This document shows, piece after piece, positions 50,799 through 60,268 of a stretch of DNA of 64,000 bases. A program made the position numbers and the translations under genes. The stretch spans positions 1-64,000 of the forward strand of contig JAIOSV010000090.1 in assembly GCA_021107435.1 (NCBI GenBank). The letters run 5' to 3'. Numbering within the stretch: the stretch's first letter is position 1; each line of letters opens with the position of its first letter. Source of the stretch: Candidatus Sabulitectum sp. (GTDB lineage: Bacteria; Fermentibacterota; Fermentibacteria; Fermentibacterales; JCC-6). The notes under the pieces are model-generated. The model made no database searches. It worked only from the letters and a program-made list of their open reading frames with translations, and was not told the DNA's origin.

Positions 50799-51806
50799 TT
50801 GGGCTCTCCAGCGGTTTCTGTTCTGATGCCTTTCAAAAACACAGATAGATTTATTTCTGTTGCACTGGAATCTCTTGTCTCTCAAACAATGGCTGACTTT
50901 GAAGTGATAATGGTTGATGATGGATCTTCGGATAATTCTCGAAGAATCGCACTTGATTTTTGCAAGCGTGATGCCCGGTTCAAACTATTTGAGGGGGGCA
51001 GAGGGCTGATTTCATCACTTAATGAGGGTCTTTCTGTTGCTCGGGGTAAATGGATAGCAAGATTTGACAGTGATGATATCTGCCACCCTGAAAGACTTGC
51101 TATGCAATTGATGACTGCCGGGAACAACGGAGAGAGTACTGTTGTTTCCTGCCGGGTAAGGAGTTTTCCTCACTCGGAAGTCAGCTCGGGCTTCAGACAG
51201 TATGAGGAATGGATAAACAATCTTGAGTCCCCGGAGGAAATGGAACACAGCCTGTTCATTGAGAGTCCTGTTCCACATCCCACAGCTTTTTACAGCAGAG
51301 CAGCTGTGATTGGTGCCGGGGGATATCGAAACCTGGGTCTTCCCGAGGACTATGAATTATGGCTGAGGCTCTGGAGTCTGGGTTTTAAATATGTCAGGGT
51401 ACCAAGAACACTTCTTGCCTGGAGGGAGAGAACGGACAGGTTCAGCAGAATCAGTTCCATGTACTCTCTTACATCATTCTATAAAGTAAAGGCATTGTAC
51501 CTGGAACATGTACCGTGCCTTCAGAGCAAAAGGGTTTTTGTGGCTGGTACCGGCCAGACAGCCCGCAGGCTGGGTAAACATATCCAGAGACAGGGATTCC
51601 GGATTGAAGCTTTTCTTTCACCGGGTCCTGTACAAAAGGGAAGGGAACTGAGAGGTCGGCCTGTGTTAAGTATCTTCCAATGGAAAAGCGATAAAGGACT
51701 ACCCATAATCGTAGCATCCAGAAAGCCGGGAGCCAGAGCTGCCATCAGAGAATATCTTGAGGGAGAAGGATTACTTAACTGGGTGGATTTTGTGTTATGC
51801 TCGTGA
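50799..51806 (+). CDS. Family 2 glycosyltransferase with C-terminal Rossmann-like domain
   Basis: A 335-residue enzyme. Residues 1-220 are a GT-A fold family 2 glycosyltransferase: SVLMPFKNTDRFISVALESLVSQT, EVIMVDDGSSDNS, the metal motif ARFDSDD and LPEDYELWLRL. Residues 240-335 add a domain starting RVFVAGTGQTARRLGKHIQRQGFRI, like the nucleotide-binding start of sugar-modifying enzymes. Polysaccharide or glycolipid synthesis is inferred. The TTG start directly follows the preceding stop. Confidence 0.85.
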   Translation: MGSPAVSVLMPFKNTDRFISVALESLVSQTMADFEVIMVDDGSSDNSRRIALDFCKRDARFKLFEGGRGLISSLNEGLSVARGKWIARFDSDDICHPERLAMQLMTAGNNGESTVVSCRVRSFPHSEVSSGFRQYEEWINNLESPEEMEHSLFIESPVPHPTAFYSRAAVIGAGGYRNLGLPEDYELWLRLWSLGFKYVRVPRTLLAWRERTDRFSRISSMYSLTSFYKVKALYLEHVPCLQSKRVFVAGTGQTARRLGKHIQRQGFRIEAFLSPGPVQKGRELRGRPVLSIFQWKSDKGLPIIVASRKPGARAAIREYLEGEGLLNWVDFVLCS

Positions 51807-51877
51807 CATTGGTTTGCTAATTATCTATTTTTGATTAGTACGTGAGCGGGCGATTCATCTTTTACAGGAGGCATACA

Positions 51878-52219
51878 GTGAAAATTAAAGAAGAGATCAA
51901 AGACGGAGTAATGGTTATAAGATTGAGCGGCAAGGTGATAAGTGGTCCTGATCTGATGGATCTTAAATCTGTTTTTCAGACAGCAGTCAGTAAAGCAACA
52001 GGGAATGTTCTTCTTGATCTCGGGCATGTCGCATGGATGGACAGCTCCGGTCTTGGTGTTCTGGTCAGTGGCCATACTTCACTGGCAAGAGAAGGCGGGC
52101 GTATGGCTATCCTGAATGCCACAAAGAAGATTCACGAGCTTTTCATAATTACAAAACTTATAACGATATTCGAGACCTTCACTGATGAAAGTGAAGCCCT
52201 CGCCAGCCTTAAGGAATAG
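51878..52219 (+). CDS. STAS-domain anti-sigma factor antagonist
   Basis: A 113-residue STAS protein of the SpoIIAA/RsbV type. The phosphorylatable Ser is in MDSSGLGVLVSGH. In partner switching the unphosphorylated form binds the kinase and frees its target. The GTG at 51878 has ACAGGAGG upstream. It is followed by the RsbW-like kinase after two bases and by a phosphatase-bearing protein, which gives a complete switch. Confidence 0.93.
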   Translation: MKIKEEIKDGVMVIRLSGKVISGPDLMDLKSVFQTAVSKATGNVLLDLGHVAWMDSSGLGVLVSGHTSLAREGGRMAILNATKKIHELFIITKLITIFETFTDESEALASLKE

Positions 52220-52221
52220 CT

Positions 52222-52638
52222 TTGCTTAAGGGGATAGTTCTCAAGATTCCGAGCGATGACATCATTGTGGAAGCTGTACAGATCTTCGTGGAGAAAATTG
52301 GTCTTACCGCAGGCATAAACGAGGAAGATGTTACCGGTTTGTCCATTGCAGTTATGGAAGTAGTTAAAAACTCTATAGAGCATGGCAATGGTGGTGATCC
52401 AAAGAAGCAGGTGACAATACACGTTGATGCTTACCCCGGCAGATTGCAATTTCTGATTGATGATTGCGGCAGCTGGCAGCCTGATGCAGATATGGGGCAC
52501 AAGCCTGGAGAGGGTGAGGCTCTTGTCAGCAGTCGAGGCAGAGGTGTTCTCATTGCACGGAATCTTGCTCGCTGGTTGGATTACGGGTTGAATCCGGAAG
52601 GAAAAACCAGAGTCACTCTGATCTGGCCACTCAGCTGA
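52222..52638 (+). CDS. RsbW-like serine kinase (anti-sigma regulatory factor)
   Basis: A 138-residue HATPase of the RsbW/SpoIIAB type. The N-box is AVMEVVKNSIEHGNGG, the G1 region IDDCGSW and the ATP lid GRGVLIARNLARW. It should phosphorylate the STAS protein and hold a sigma factor or other target. No sigma factor gene is in the window. The TTG start and tight spacing suggest coupling with the STAS gene. Confidence 0.92.
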   Translation: MLKGIVLKIPSDDIIVEAVQIFVEKIGLTAGINEEDVTGLSIAVMEVVKNSIEHGNGGDPKKQVTIHVDAYPGRLQFLIDDCGSWQPDADMGHKPGEGEALVSSRGRGVLIARNLARWLDYGLNPEGKTRVTLIWPLS

Positions 52639-52648
52639 CGGAGTATTG

Positions 52649-55600
52649 ATGGCCCACAGCTTTAAACTGTTTGTCTGGACGGATAGTCACGTCCTTTCAG
52701 CTGGCGAGGGTGCTGTTGTTGTTTCTGAGGCCGGGAAATTACGCGTGCCAGAGTGGGCTGACGGGATGAAACTGGTAGATGAATTCCGGACTTTGAAACC
52801 TGATGCAGCGCTTCTGCTCATCGGCACGAGTCCGTCTGCGCTCGCCCGTTCCAGATTTTTCTCTCTTTTCAGAGAAGGGATACCGTTAGCTGCGCTTGTC
52901 AGCGGAGAACCCTCATTTTCTGAGCCTATTTTTGCAAAACTGAAAGAGTGGAAACGCTGCTGGGCATTCAGAGATCAGGGACACCTTGTTTCCACCATTC
53001 ACAACGCAGTTCAGGACTGGGTTTCCGGTATTAACAAAGGCATGACATCGTATCCTTCAGGAGAGGATCTTATCCGATCCTGGAACGGTGTAGCCGGTGA
53101 ATCCATCGATAGTGAGAGTCTTATTACCGCCTCGGGAATACTCAGGAACAGAGGATTTGTCTGCCTTTCCGGGTCCCCGGGTGCGGGGAAAACCACACTT
53201 GCCCGTCTTCTTCTGATGGAAGCTGCCGATGAAGGGCTTGTCCCTGTTGAACTGGTGGACAACGATGTAGATTCCGGTCGTGTTGAAATGAAATTGCGGG
53301 GTCCTGAAGACTGCGCTCTTCTCTTTGATATTGACTCCATTCGAAGAATGACAATGATCCATCCCCTTCATCTTTTTCATGCGGTGTTTACCATTATTCT
53401 AAGAGCAACTGATTCCCGGAGGAGGGTAGTCCTCACCTCGTCTGATCCCAGGATTTCCGGTCTCTTTTCTTTGTTCGGTGATGCTCATGTTGAACTTCCA
53501 TCCCCGGAGAAAAACAGGCAGTGGAGAGTGAACCAGGGGAAAAAGGCTCTTGAGACTTTCAGAAATCTTGATCTTCTGGCCAAAGCGGAACTGGTTCTTC
53601 TATCACTTTTTGAGCCAATGGTTTCAGAAACAGTTTTCAAAAGTTCTCTCAGGGAGGTCTGGTCAAGACTTCATTTTCTTCTCAGGGAAAGTTTTCCATC
53701 CTCCGGGTCTCTTGACGATATGTATACTGATACCCGGGCCAACAGTGGTATTCTTCCATTCAGGCGGTTGATGATTAGCGGTGAAATGCATCTCTGTAGT
53801 GGCGATACTCTCATTCTTGATGCCGTTGACAAAGGTATGGCAGAGCTTTCAGGAGCTGGAAGTCCTCTTGTCCGAGTGGTCATGGAAACGCTTTTAAACG
53901 GTAACAGTCCCGAGCAGAGAAGAGCCGGTTACAACATCGCACACATGTACAGGCATCTTTCATCCTCGGAGAAATCCAGACTGCTATTTACAGCTTCCAG
54001 AGAAACTCAGGCTGAGGGGCTGATTGATTTCTTTGCCATGCTGCTTGCGGATAAGGAAGCCTTTGACAGGGCTGCTGAGGGGTTTTGCCGTCATATACTC
54101 GAGTCAGGCTCCGCCTTTGCGAGAAGATCTCTGGCACGCTCTTTGGGAAACCCATGGTTAAGAAAAGATCACTACTTCAGGGATCTTGTTGAAATGGCAT
54201 TGAACGATCCTGATGACTCAGTGAGAGCCGGTCTGCTTTTAAGTATTGACATGTGGGGATTTCCCGGTGATCCAGGCAATTTTGTTACGCGCCTCCTTGA
54301 AGATTCATCTCCACTGGTCTTAAGGGTAGTACTATTTTATCTAGGCAGGAAGTTCCCCGATCTTTCAGGAAGGGAAATGAAAATTGTTAATTCTGCCCTG
54401 GACAGAGGAGATACCACAGAGCTTATGGCTCTTGTTAAGGGTCTGATGAACAGGCAACTCGGAGAATTTGAGGAAGAATCCTGTGATCTGCTGTGGCTTC
54501 TCATGCAGCGTCTTCCCGATGGAGGCCGTGGTCTTGTTGCCTTCAACATTGGTGCCCGGATCAGATTCTTCGGAAGTACTATCAGGGATACACTGTTTTC
54601 TGATATCTCAGAGAACGATATCAGAACTGTTGCTCAATGCATGCTGATGAATTATGAAGATCTCACGGCTGGAGAAAAATCTGCTTTATGGAAGCTTATC
54701 TCGGAAAATATGCCTCAGAGCAGTGAGATGGCCAGAATGGTTCTTCCTTACATAATGATATTAGAAGAAACTGAACAAACCGAACTTATTCGTATAACAC
54801 TTGCTTCGGAAAGGTATGGAGCCAGAGAGGCACTTTCACAGCTTCTTGCCAGCGGCAGGAGTGATATTGCCGGAATTGCGGTTGCCGTTATTAAGGGGCT
54901 TCTCAAAAACGGTTCAGTGGAAGAGCGGTCACGGCTGCCATGGTTCATTCTCTGGAACAGGCAGTCTGTTCCGGATAACGCTGATGAAATACTTACCCGG
55001 TTATCCAGGGACATTGATCCATCAGTAAGAAAGGCGGTTGCTTCAGGTATCCGACGCCTGGGAATCATGACTGCATGGAATACTGACCTTTTGAATCACC
55101 TTGCCGAGGATAAGGAGAGATCGGTAAGAGCAGCAGCCGGCGAAGCTTTGGCAGAATTCTCCCGGTCGGGAGAGACAGCGGAACAGATTCATATACTTGC
55201 AGCAGACAACGATCCTTATGTGAGAACAGCAATTCTCCGGGGCATCAGCAATTCTCCATTCCTGAAAGTTGAGGACAGGGCTCACTTTTATTTGAGAGCT
55301 CTTGGAGATTACGATGCCTCAGTAAAGCTTCAAACAATCGGGTCTATTGAAAGGCTGACAAACCTGGACAGTATTCCGGGTCTTGTAGAAAAGATAACTG
55401 AACTTCTCAGTGACAGATCAGAGGATGTGAGGAACGCTGTTGCCCGTCTGGTCACAAGCCATCCGTCTATAACAACTTCCAGAGAACTTCGAGAAAAACT
55501 GCCGGACCTGTATCTGGGAAGACTTACCGGTGGAGACTCTCTTGCGGAGGAATTGAATACTGCCAGAAGAATTCAGATGGGTTTGCTGCCCTCAGAGGCT

Positions 55601-56263
55601 CCCCGGTACGAGAGTTACACAATTGCAGTTCACTACAACCCGGCAAAAGAGGTTGGGGGAGATTACTATGACTTTTTCAGTCTTCCCGATGGAAACCTCG
55701 GCATGGCTGTTGCTGATGTCGCCGGGAAAGGCATTCCCGCCGCGCTGACGATGGCCGGGATGAAGGGCATTCTTGGAGCAAGCGTGAGAAGCCTGTTTGA
55801 TATCAGTCAGATCATGAAAAGGGTAAATTCCGAGCTTACTGTGGAGGGAGAAGTGACCGGACTTGTGGGTCTTTTCTACAGTGTTCTTAATACTCGGAAT
55901 GGTATTCTTACCTACTGTAACGCTGGCCACAATCCACCTCTTCTTGTTTCAAGGACTGGTGATGTCAGATTCCTTGAAGAGGGCGGTCTGCTTATGGGTG
56001 TGGTTAAGAATGCAGACTACAGTCACGGAACCGCGCAGACACATCCAGGTGATGTGCTTGTTCTTTACACTGACGGAATTACGGAAACCATGGATAGCAA
56101 TGATGTTGAATTTGATGTTACAGGGCTTACAGAAACTGTTCTGGAGTACAGGGATCTTAATGCCGAACAGATCGTTGCTCGTGTTCTTAAAGCAATGAAC
56201 ACCCATGGGCAAGGCCTGGCACAGGCAGATGACAGAACACTTGTGGTGGTGAAACACCGCTGA
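52649..56263 (+). CDS. P-loop ATPase-HEAT repeat-SpoIIE phosphatase fusion
   Basis: A 1204-residue multidomain protein. Residues 1-130 form an alpha/beta region like a degenerate receiver domain. A P-loop NTPase follows, with Walker A GSPGAGKTT near residue 174 and Walker B ALLFDID near 222. Residues 300-430 may be its winged or helical end. About 430-970 is a helical solenoid with HEAT-like units (DPDDSVRAGLLLSI, DPSVRKAVASGIRRLG, ERSVRAAAGEALAEF, SEDVRNAVARLV). From about 985 comes a PP2C-type SpoIIE/RsbU phosphatase: VGGDYYDFF, ADVAGKGIPAAL, NAGHNPP, YTDGITE and ADDRTLVVV, with metal Asp residues intact. It should dephosphorylate the upstream STAS protein. GGAG precedes the ATG by five bases. 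Confidence 0.88.
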   Translation: MAHSFKLFVWTDSHVLSAGEGAVVVSEAGKLRVPEWADGMKLVDEFRTLKPDAALLLIGTSPSALARSRFFSLFREGIPLAALVSGEPSFSEPIFAKLKEWKRCWAFRDQGHLVSTIHNAVQDWVSGINKGMTSYPSGEDLIRSWNGVAGESIDSESLITASGILRNRGFVCLSGSPGAGKTTLARLLLMEAADEGLVPVELVDNDVDSGRVEMKLRGPEDCALLFDIDSIRRMTMIHPLHLFHAVFTIILRATDSRRRVVLTSSDPRISGLFSLFGDAHVELPSPEKNRQWRVNQGKKALETFRNLDLLAKAELVLLSLFEPMVSETVFKSSLREVWSRLHFLLRESFPSSGSLDDMYTDTRANSGILPFRRLMISGEMHLCSGDTLILDAVDKGMAELSGAGSPLVRVVMETLLNGNSPEQRRAGYNIAHMYRHLSSSEKSRLLFTASRETQAEGLIDFFAMLLADKEAFDRAAEGFCRHILESGSAFARRSLARSLGNPWLRKDHYFRDLVEMALNDPDDSVRAGLLLSIDMWGFPGDPGNFVTRLLEDSSPLVLRVVLFYLGRKFPDLSGREMKIVNSALDRGDTTELMALVKGLMNRQLGEFEEESCDLLWLLMQRLPDGGRGLVAFNIGARIRFFGSTIRDTLFSDISENDIRTVAQCMLMNYEDLTAGEKSALWKLISENMPQSSEMARMVLPYIMILEETEQTELIRITLASERYGAREALSQLLASGRSDIAGIAVAVIKGLLKNGSVEERSRLPWFILWNRQSVPDNADEILTRLSRDIDPSVRKAVASGIRRLGIMTAWNTDLLNHLAEDKERSVRAAAGEALAEFSRSGETAEQIHILAADNDPYVRTAILRGISNSPFLKVEDRAHFYLRALGDYDASVKLQTIGSIERLTNLDSIPGLVEKITELLSDRSEDVRNAVARLVTSHPSITTSRELREKLPDLYLGRLTGGDSLAEELNTARRIQMGLLPSEAPRYESYTIAVHYNPAKEVGGDYYDFFSLPDGNLGMAVADVAGKGIPAALTMAGMKGILGASVRSLFDISQIMKRVNSELTVEGEVTGLVGLFYSVLNTRNGILTYCNAGHNPPLLVSRTGDVRFLEEGGLLMGVVKNADYSHGTAQTHPGDVLVLYTDGITETMDSNDVEFDVTGLTETVLEYRDLNAEQIVARVLKAMNTHGQGLAQADDRTLVVVKHR

Positions 56264-56288
56264 TTGGGGGAGAATTCTGAAAACACCT

Positions 56289-57062
56289 TTGTTCATTCTG
56301 TCGGACTTTGGCAATTCCGACACATACGTTGCCCAGATGAAGGCTGCAATACTGTCTTTTTCAGGATATGATACTCCCGTGATAGATCTTACCCACATGG
56401 TTGAACCGGGCAATATTATTCAGGCCGCTTATCATCTTAGATCATCGCTTCCGCATCTGCCGGAAGGTTCCGTGACTCTTGCAGTAGTTGATCCAGGCGT
56501 TGGAAGTAGTCGTCTGGGCCTGGCTGCTTTCTGGCGGGGAAGGTTTATTGTAGGGCCGGATAATGGATTAATAACTATGCTGTCCGATCCTTTGAAAACA
56601 TGGAAGTTACCGCCTCCCGAATCCGATTCAGCCCCTACATTTCATGGCAGGGATGTTTTTGCGAGGTGTGCCGCAAGATTGTTGATTGATCCCGGCTGGA
56701 CATCGTATCTTGATCGTCTTGAGAATCCTGTATTACTGGAAGAGCCGAAACCTGTTCTGAATGGCAACACTATGTCTGTAATTATTCTGCATGTGGATTA
56801 TTTCGGTAATTGCATACTGGGTATTACAGCAGATGATGTTCAGCAGTTTTTTCCCATATCCATCTCAACCGGTTCCGGCGATGTTCTCCTGTTTCCAGTC
56901 AGCTCATATCATCAAGCGCCTGAAAGTGACTCCATACTGTTTCTGCAGGGAAGTCAGGGGTTTTACGAGCTGGCCCTGAACGGCAGATCCGCTGCGGATA
57001 TGCTTGGTCTGCGGCCGGGACAACGCATAAAACTCAAAGGAAAATGGAGCAATTCACTATGA
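56289..57062 (+). CDS. SAM hydroxide adenosyltransferase (DUF62)
   Basis: A 257-residue enzyme of the DUF62 family, which cleaves S-adenosylmethionine with hydroxide to adenosine and methionine. Motifs: ILSDFGNSDTYVAQMKA, VIDLTHMVEPGNIIQAAYHL, AVVDPGVGSSR, VGPDNGLITML and FHGRDVFARCAARL, with HVDYFGNCIL later. The TTG at 56289 is the first usual start codon; a CTG at 56277, nearer the GGGGGAG at 56266, may be the true start. It is in the switch operon and overlaps the GH57 gene. Confidence 0.85.
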   Translation: MFILSDFGNSDTYVAQMKAAILSFSGYDTPVIDLTHMVEPGNIIQAAYHLRSSLPHLPEGSVTLAVVDPGVGSSRLGLAAFWRGRFIVGPDNGLITMLSDPLKTWKLPPPESDSAPTFHGRDVFARCAARLLIDPGWTSYLDRLENPVLLEEPKPVLNGNTMSVIILHVDYFGNCILGITADDVQQFFPISISTGSGDVLLFPVSSYHQAPESDSILFLQGSQGFYELALNGRSAADMLGLRPGQRIKLKGKWSNSL

Positions 57063-58186
57063 AGCATATTGGATTCCTGCTTCACTTCTATCAGCCTCCA
57101 ACGCAGGATTCCGAAATCGTTAAAAAGATTGACAGAGAGTGCTACAGACCTCTCTTTCAGTTGCTGCTGGACACTGGTGTGGAAGTTACTGTGAACATGA
57201 ATTACTCCCTTACCGAGCAGTTGGCAAAGTATGCTCCCGAGACACTGGAGATTGTTTCAAAGCTGTCCGGTTGCACTTTCACTTCCAGCGGTGCCTACCA
57301 TCCGATTCTACCGCTTATACCTCCGGAAGAAGTAGAAAGACAAATAGAACTGAATGACAGAGGGAATCTGGAGCTTATCCGGGAAGTCTATCATCCTGAA
57401 GGTATTTTTCCTCCAGAGATGGCCCTGAATATGGATACAGTACGACTTTTGGGTTCCATGGGTTTCAGATGGACAATCACTGATGATGTTCCCTGGGTAT
57501 ATTCTCATTCGGAAGTTCCCGCCAGTTGGATTCCATCTGTTGAAGGAACGGGAGTATTTCTTAGAAGCAACTTCTGGTCCAACCTGATATCCTTTCATGG
57601 AGGCAGCGGTATCGAAATGGTGGACAGGATGGTTAGAGATCTTCATTCGTGGTCAGGGGACGGGGATTCCTATGTGATTCTTGCAATGGACGGAGAAACT
57701 TTTGGTCACCACAGAGATGGGGCCATTAACTCTTTTCTCAAACCTTTCTTTGAGCAGATCACTTCACTGGAGAGGATAAGAATTTCTTCACTCGACAGAA
57801 TTCTGGATGAATTTCCTTTAAAAGAGTGTGCGGTACCATCCGGGAGCTGGTCAACAACTTCAGGTGATCTGGATGCCGGTGAGCCTTTTCCGCTTTGGAA
57901 CAATTCCAGCAATAGAGACCACAAAACCTACTGGGAGTTTTTGAATTTTGTTTTGATGGAATGCAGGAAATCCAACCCTGAAGGGGTTGCAGATTCAGTG
58001 GATAAGATGTTATACTCGTGCCCTCTGTGGTGGGCCTCGACGAGCCGTGAATCTTATTCACAGGTTCGAAGAGGTATTTTACTGGTAATTGAAGCTGCCC
58101 TTAACGGGCTTTCGGAAAGGGCGCTCCTTGACAAAGTCATGGAGCTTGCCGGGCAAATACCGGCTATGGCGCGAAAGGATAGATAA
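57059..58186 (+). CDS. Glycoside hydrolase family 57 protein
   Basis: A 375-residue GH57-type enzyme. The family motifs appear as HIGFLLHFYQPP (motif 1), SGAYHPILPLIP (motif 2), GIFPPEMALN with the nucleophile-region Glu (motif 3) and AMDGETFGHH with the acid Asp (motif 4). The length is that of the short GH57 members, close to an amylase or branching enzyme core. The substrate is probably an alpha-glucan. I prefer ATG 57059, which overlaps the DUF62 stop; ATG 57044 is possible. Confidence 0.85.
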   Translation: MKHIGFLLHFYQPPTQDSEIVKKIDRECYRPLFQLLLDTGVEVTVNMNYSLTEQLAKYAPETLEIVSKLSGCTFTSSGAYHPILPLIPPEEVERQIELNDRGNLELIREVYHPEGIFPPEMALNMDTVRLLGSMGFRWTITDDVPWVYSHSEVPASWIPSVEGTGVFLRSNFWSNLISFHGGSGIEMVDRMVRDLHSWSGDGDSYVILAMDGETFGHHRDGAINSFLKPFFEQITSLERIRISSLDRILDEFPLKECAVPSGSWSTTSGDLDAGEPFPLWNNSSNRDHKTYWEFLNFVLMECRKSNPEGVADSVDKMLYSCPLWWASTSRESYSQVRRGILLVIEAALNGLSERALLDKVMELAGQIPAMARKDR

Positions 58187-58386
58187 TGGCGAAGAAAGAA
58201 AGAACATTTGCAGCGAAACTTGCGCATGAGAGTCGTACATCTCACAAAGAGACATGTCCTGTATGCGGTAAGGAAAAGACCCCTATTGTATACATTGCTG
58301 CCCGCACAGGGCTGAAGGACACCTGGCGCCCCCAGCGTAGAAGAATTAAAGTTTGTGATTGCAACAGGAAAGAGATATACGGATAA
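58186..58386 (+). CDS. Small zinc-ribbon-like protein
   Basis: A 66-residue basic protein with a CPVC knuckle and a CDC pair 38 residues later, which together could bind one zinc. The N terminus AKKERTFAAKLAHES and RRIKVCDCNRKEIYG look conserved, but I cannot name the family. It starts in the stop of the GH57 gene (TAATG) and overlaps the MurU-like gene by 32 bases. Confidence 0.65.
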   Translation: MAKKERTFAAKLAHESRTSHKETCPVCGKEKTPIVYIAARTGLKDTWRPQRRRIKVCDCNRKEIYG

Positions 58387-59248
58387 ATTATCCGCTAAAC
58401 GCATTCAGGGGGTTCTGTTCCTTACTGCCGGTTACGGCACAAGAGCAGAACCCCTTTCTTTTTGCCGTCCGAAGGCTCTTCTGCCATGGCAGAGTACTAC
58501 ACTTCTCAGCAATCTTGTAAGTCAGTTCGCGGTTCTTGATCTGGAAATCATGGCCTTCAACGCGTCAAGGTGTCCGGAACTTGTTCTTCAGGAGGGTAGC
58601 AGGCACTGGAGCGGCAAGACAAAACTGCTTTTTGAAGAAAGACCTCTAGGCCTTCCAGGAACACTTTCGCGGAACAGGGAAATGTTCAAGGGTGACTGGA
58701 TTGTAGTGAATACCGATATGGTTCTTGATGTACCGGTGGAGGAAATGGTTGAGTTTCACCTGATGTCCGGCTCCAGGTGGACAGTGCTCACGGGGAATTT
58801 TCCGGATTTTGGTAATTATGGCGGTTTACACCTGAATGGAAGAATTTGCCACTACCTGGGGATCAGCATAATATCTCCGGAAATTGTGGCTCTCGCCGCA
58901 AGAGAACAGCTGGGGACCGGATACTTTACAAGTCTGAGGAGCGCGGCGAAGGCCGGGAACATTTCCATCAGAGAGTTTTTTACAGATTCACAATGGCTTG
59001 ACATGGGCGAGGTTCACCTCTTTCGGAAACATCTTCTCTCTCAGGGAAGTTATATTCACCCGTCTGCTCAAGTCCATGATGAAGCTACTCTCGGGGGCTT
59101 TTATTGGATTGGTAGTTCGTGTATAGTTAATCGTGGTGCGGTAATCCGGGATTCCGTTATGCTTGAAGGGTCAATCCTTTTGCCCGGAAAGTCGCTTATC
59201 GGTTGTGTTTTGCCGTGGTTTTCAAATAAGGAGCTTGAGATTGACTGA
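58355..59248 (+). CDS. MurU-like sugar-1-phosphate nucleotidyltransferase
   Basis: A 297-residue NDP-sugar pyrophosphorylase. The nucleotide motif is FLTAGYGTRAEPLSFCRPKALLPW; other family segments are VNTDMVLD (metal Asp) and WLDMGEVHLFRKH. A left-handed beta-helix tail follows (SYIHPSAQVHDEATLGGFYWIGSSCIV). Pairing with the AmgK-like kinase suggests uridylylation of MurNAc-1-phosphate, the cell-wall recycling route known in Pseudomonas, or a related sugar. The GTG at 58355 is the frame's best start, though no strong ribosome binding site is visible. Confidence 0.8.
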   Translation: MIATGKRYTDKLSAKRIQGVLFLTAGYGTRAEPLSFCRPKALLPWQSTTLLSNLVSQFAVLDLEIMAFNASRCPELVLQEGSRHWSGKTKLLFEERPLGLPGTLSRNREMFKGDWIVVNTDMVLDVPVEEMVEFHLMSGSRWTVLTGNFPDFGNYGGLHLNGRICHYLGISIISPEIVALAAREQLGTGYFTSLRSAAKAGNISIREFFTDSQWLDMGEVHLFRKHLLSQGSYIHPSAQVHDEATLGGFYWIGSSCIVNRGAVIRDSVMLEGSILLPGKSLIGCVLPWFSNKELEID

Positions 59249-60251
59249 GCGAATGGAGGATCTTACACGCTGGATAGGAGAGAGATACAGCGCAGCCAGC
59301 AGCATTACTTCCATTGCCGGTGACGCATCAGACAGAGATTTCTATCGGATGGAATGCGGTGGAAAATCTTTCGTCGTGATGGATAGTTCCCGTACTCCTC
59401 TATGGCCCTGGCTCGATATATACGGTCTTCTCAAAGGAATGAATTTCCCGTTGCCCGAGATTCTCCTTCGTGATGAAGTACACGGATATGTCATTCAGGA
59501 GGATCTTGGGAACACCCGTCTTTGCGATGTGGAGCAGGATGAGAGCTACAACGCATATCTGAGTGAATCGCTCGGGCTTCTTAAGCGGCTTCAGCGCGAG
59601 ATCACTCCGGAACTTGCCAGTAACAGCATAGCAGGAAGAAGATTTTTTGCTCCCAGTTTTTTCATGGCAGAGCTTGAGCATACTCTTGAACACCTTTTTT
59701 TCAGGCTGCTTCGCGTACCGGTTGAAGATCTGTTTGTGCTTCAAGGCCATTTCAGAGAACTTTCTCAAAGAGCTACCGGACACGCTAAAACTGTATTCAC
59801 CCACAGAGATTTTCATTCCGCGAACCTGTTAATCCACAAAGGTAGAGTACACATTATTGACTGGCAGGATGCACGCCAGGGACCTCCATGCTACGATCTT
59901 ACCAGCATTCTCAGGGACAGCTACAGGGATTGCGGTGACAGGTGGAAGGGTCTGGCATCTTCATACATTCTCGGAATAGGCGGCTCAAATATGTTTGGCT
60001 TTGTTTTCAGTGCCCTGCAGAGAAACCTGAAAGCTATCGGAACATTCGCTTATCAATACAGAGTTCTTGGAAACGACAAATATCTCAAGTACATTCCACT
60101 GACACTGCGCTATTTTGAAGGCTACTCAAAGGTATGTCCGGCAGTTAAACCGACTGTAGACACTGTTATTAATCTTATCGACACACACACTGGTGAAATA
60201 GATCTGAGGAATTTCAGAGATTCCGATTCACCAGTGAGGATCAACCTGTAA
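59241..60251 (+). CDS. AmgK-like sugar kinase (APH fold)
   Basis: A 336-residue aminoglycoside-phosphotransferase-fold kinase. SITSIAGDASDRDFYRM holds the glycine loop, VIQEDLGN the hinge, FTHRDFHSANLL the catalytic loop with Asp and Asn, and IIDWQDARQGPPCYDLTSIL the metal Asp. This pattern matches AmgK, which phosphorylates MurNAc and GlcNAc at C1. The TTG at 59241 has AAGGAG eight bases upstream and overlaps the MurU-like stop by eight bases; ATG 59253 is an alternative. Confidence 0.85.
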   Translation: MTERMEDLTRWIGERYSAASSITSIAGDASDRDFYRMECGGKSFVVMDSSRTPLWPWLDIYGLLKGMNFPLPEILLRDEVHGYVIQEDLGNTRLCDVEQDESYNAYLSESLGLLKRLQREITPELASNSIAGRRFFAPSFFMAELEHTLEHLFFRLLRVPVEDLFVLQGHFRELSQRATGHAKTVFTHRDFHSANLLIHKGRVHIIDWQDARQGPPCYDLTSILRDSYRDCGDRWKGLASSYILGIGGSNMFGFVFSALQRNLKAIGTFAYQYRVLGNDKYLKYIPLTLRYFEGYSKVCPAVKPTVDTVINLIDTHTGEIDLRNFRDSDSPVRINL

Positions 60252-60268
60252 AGACTGAAAGAGGAAAA

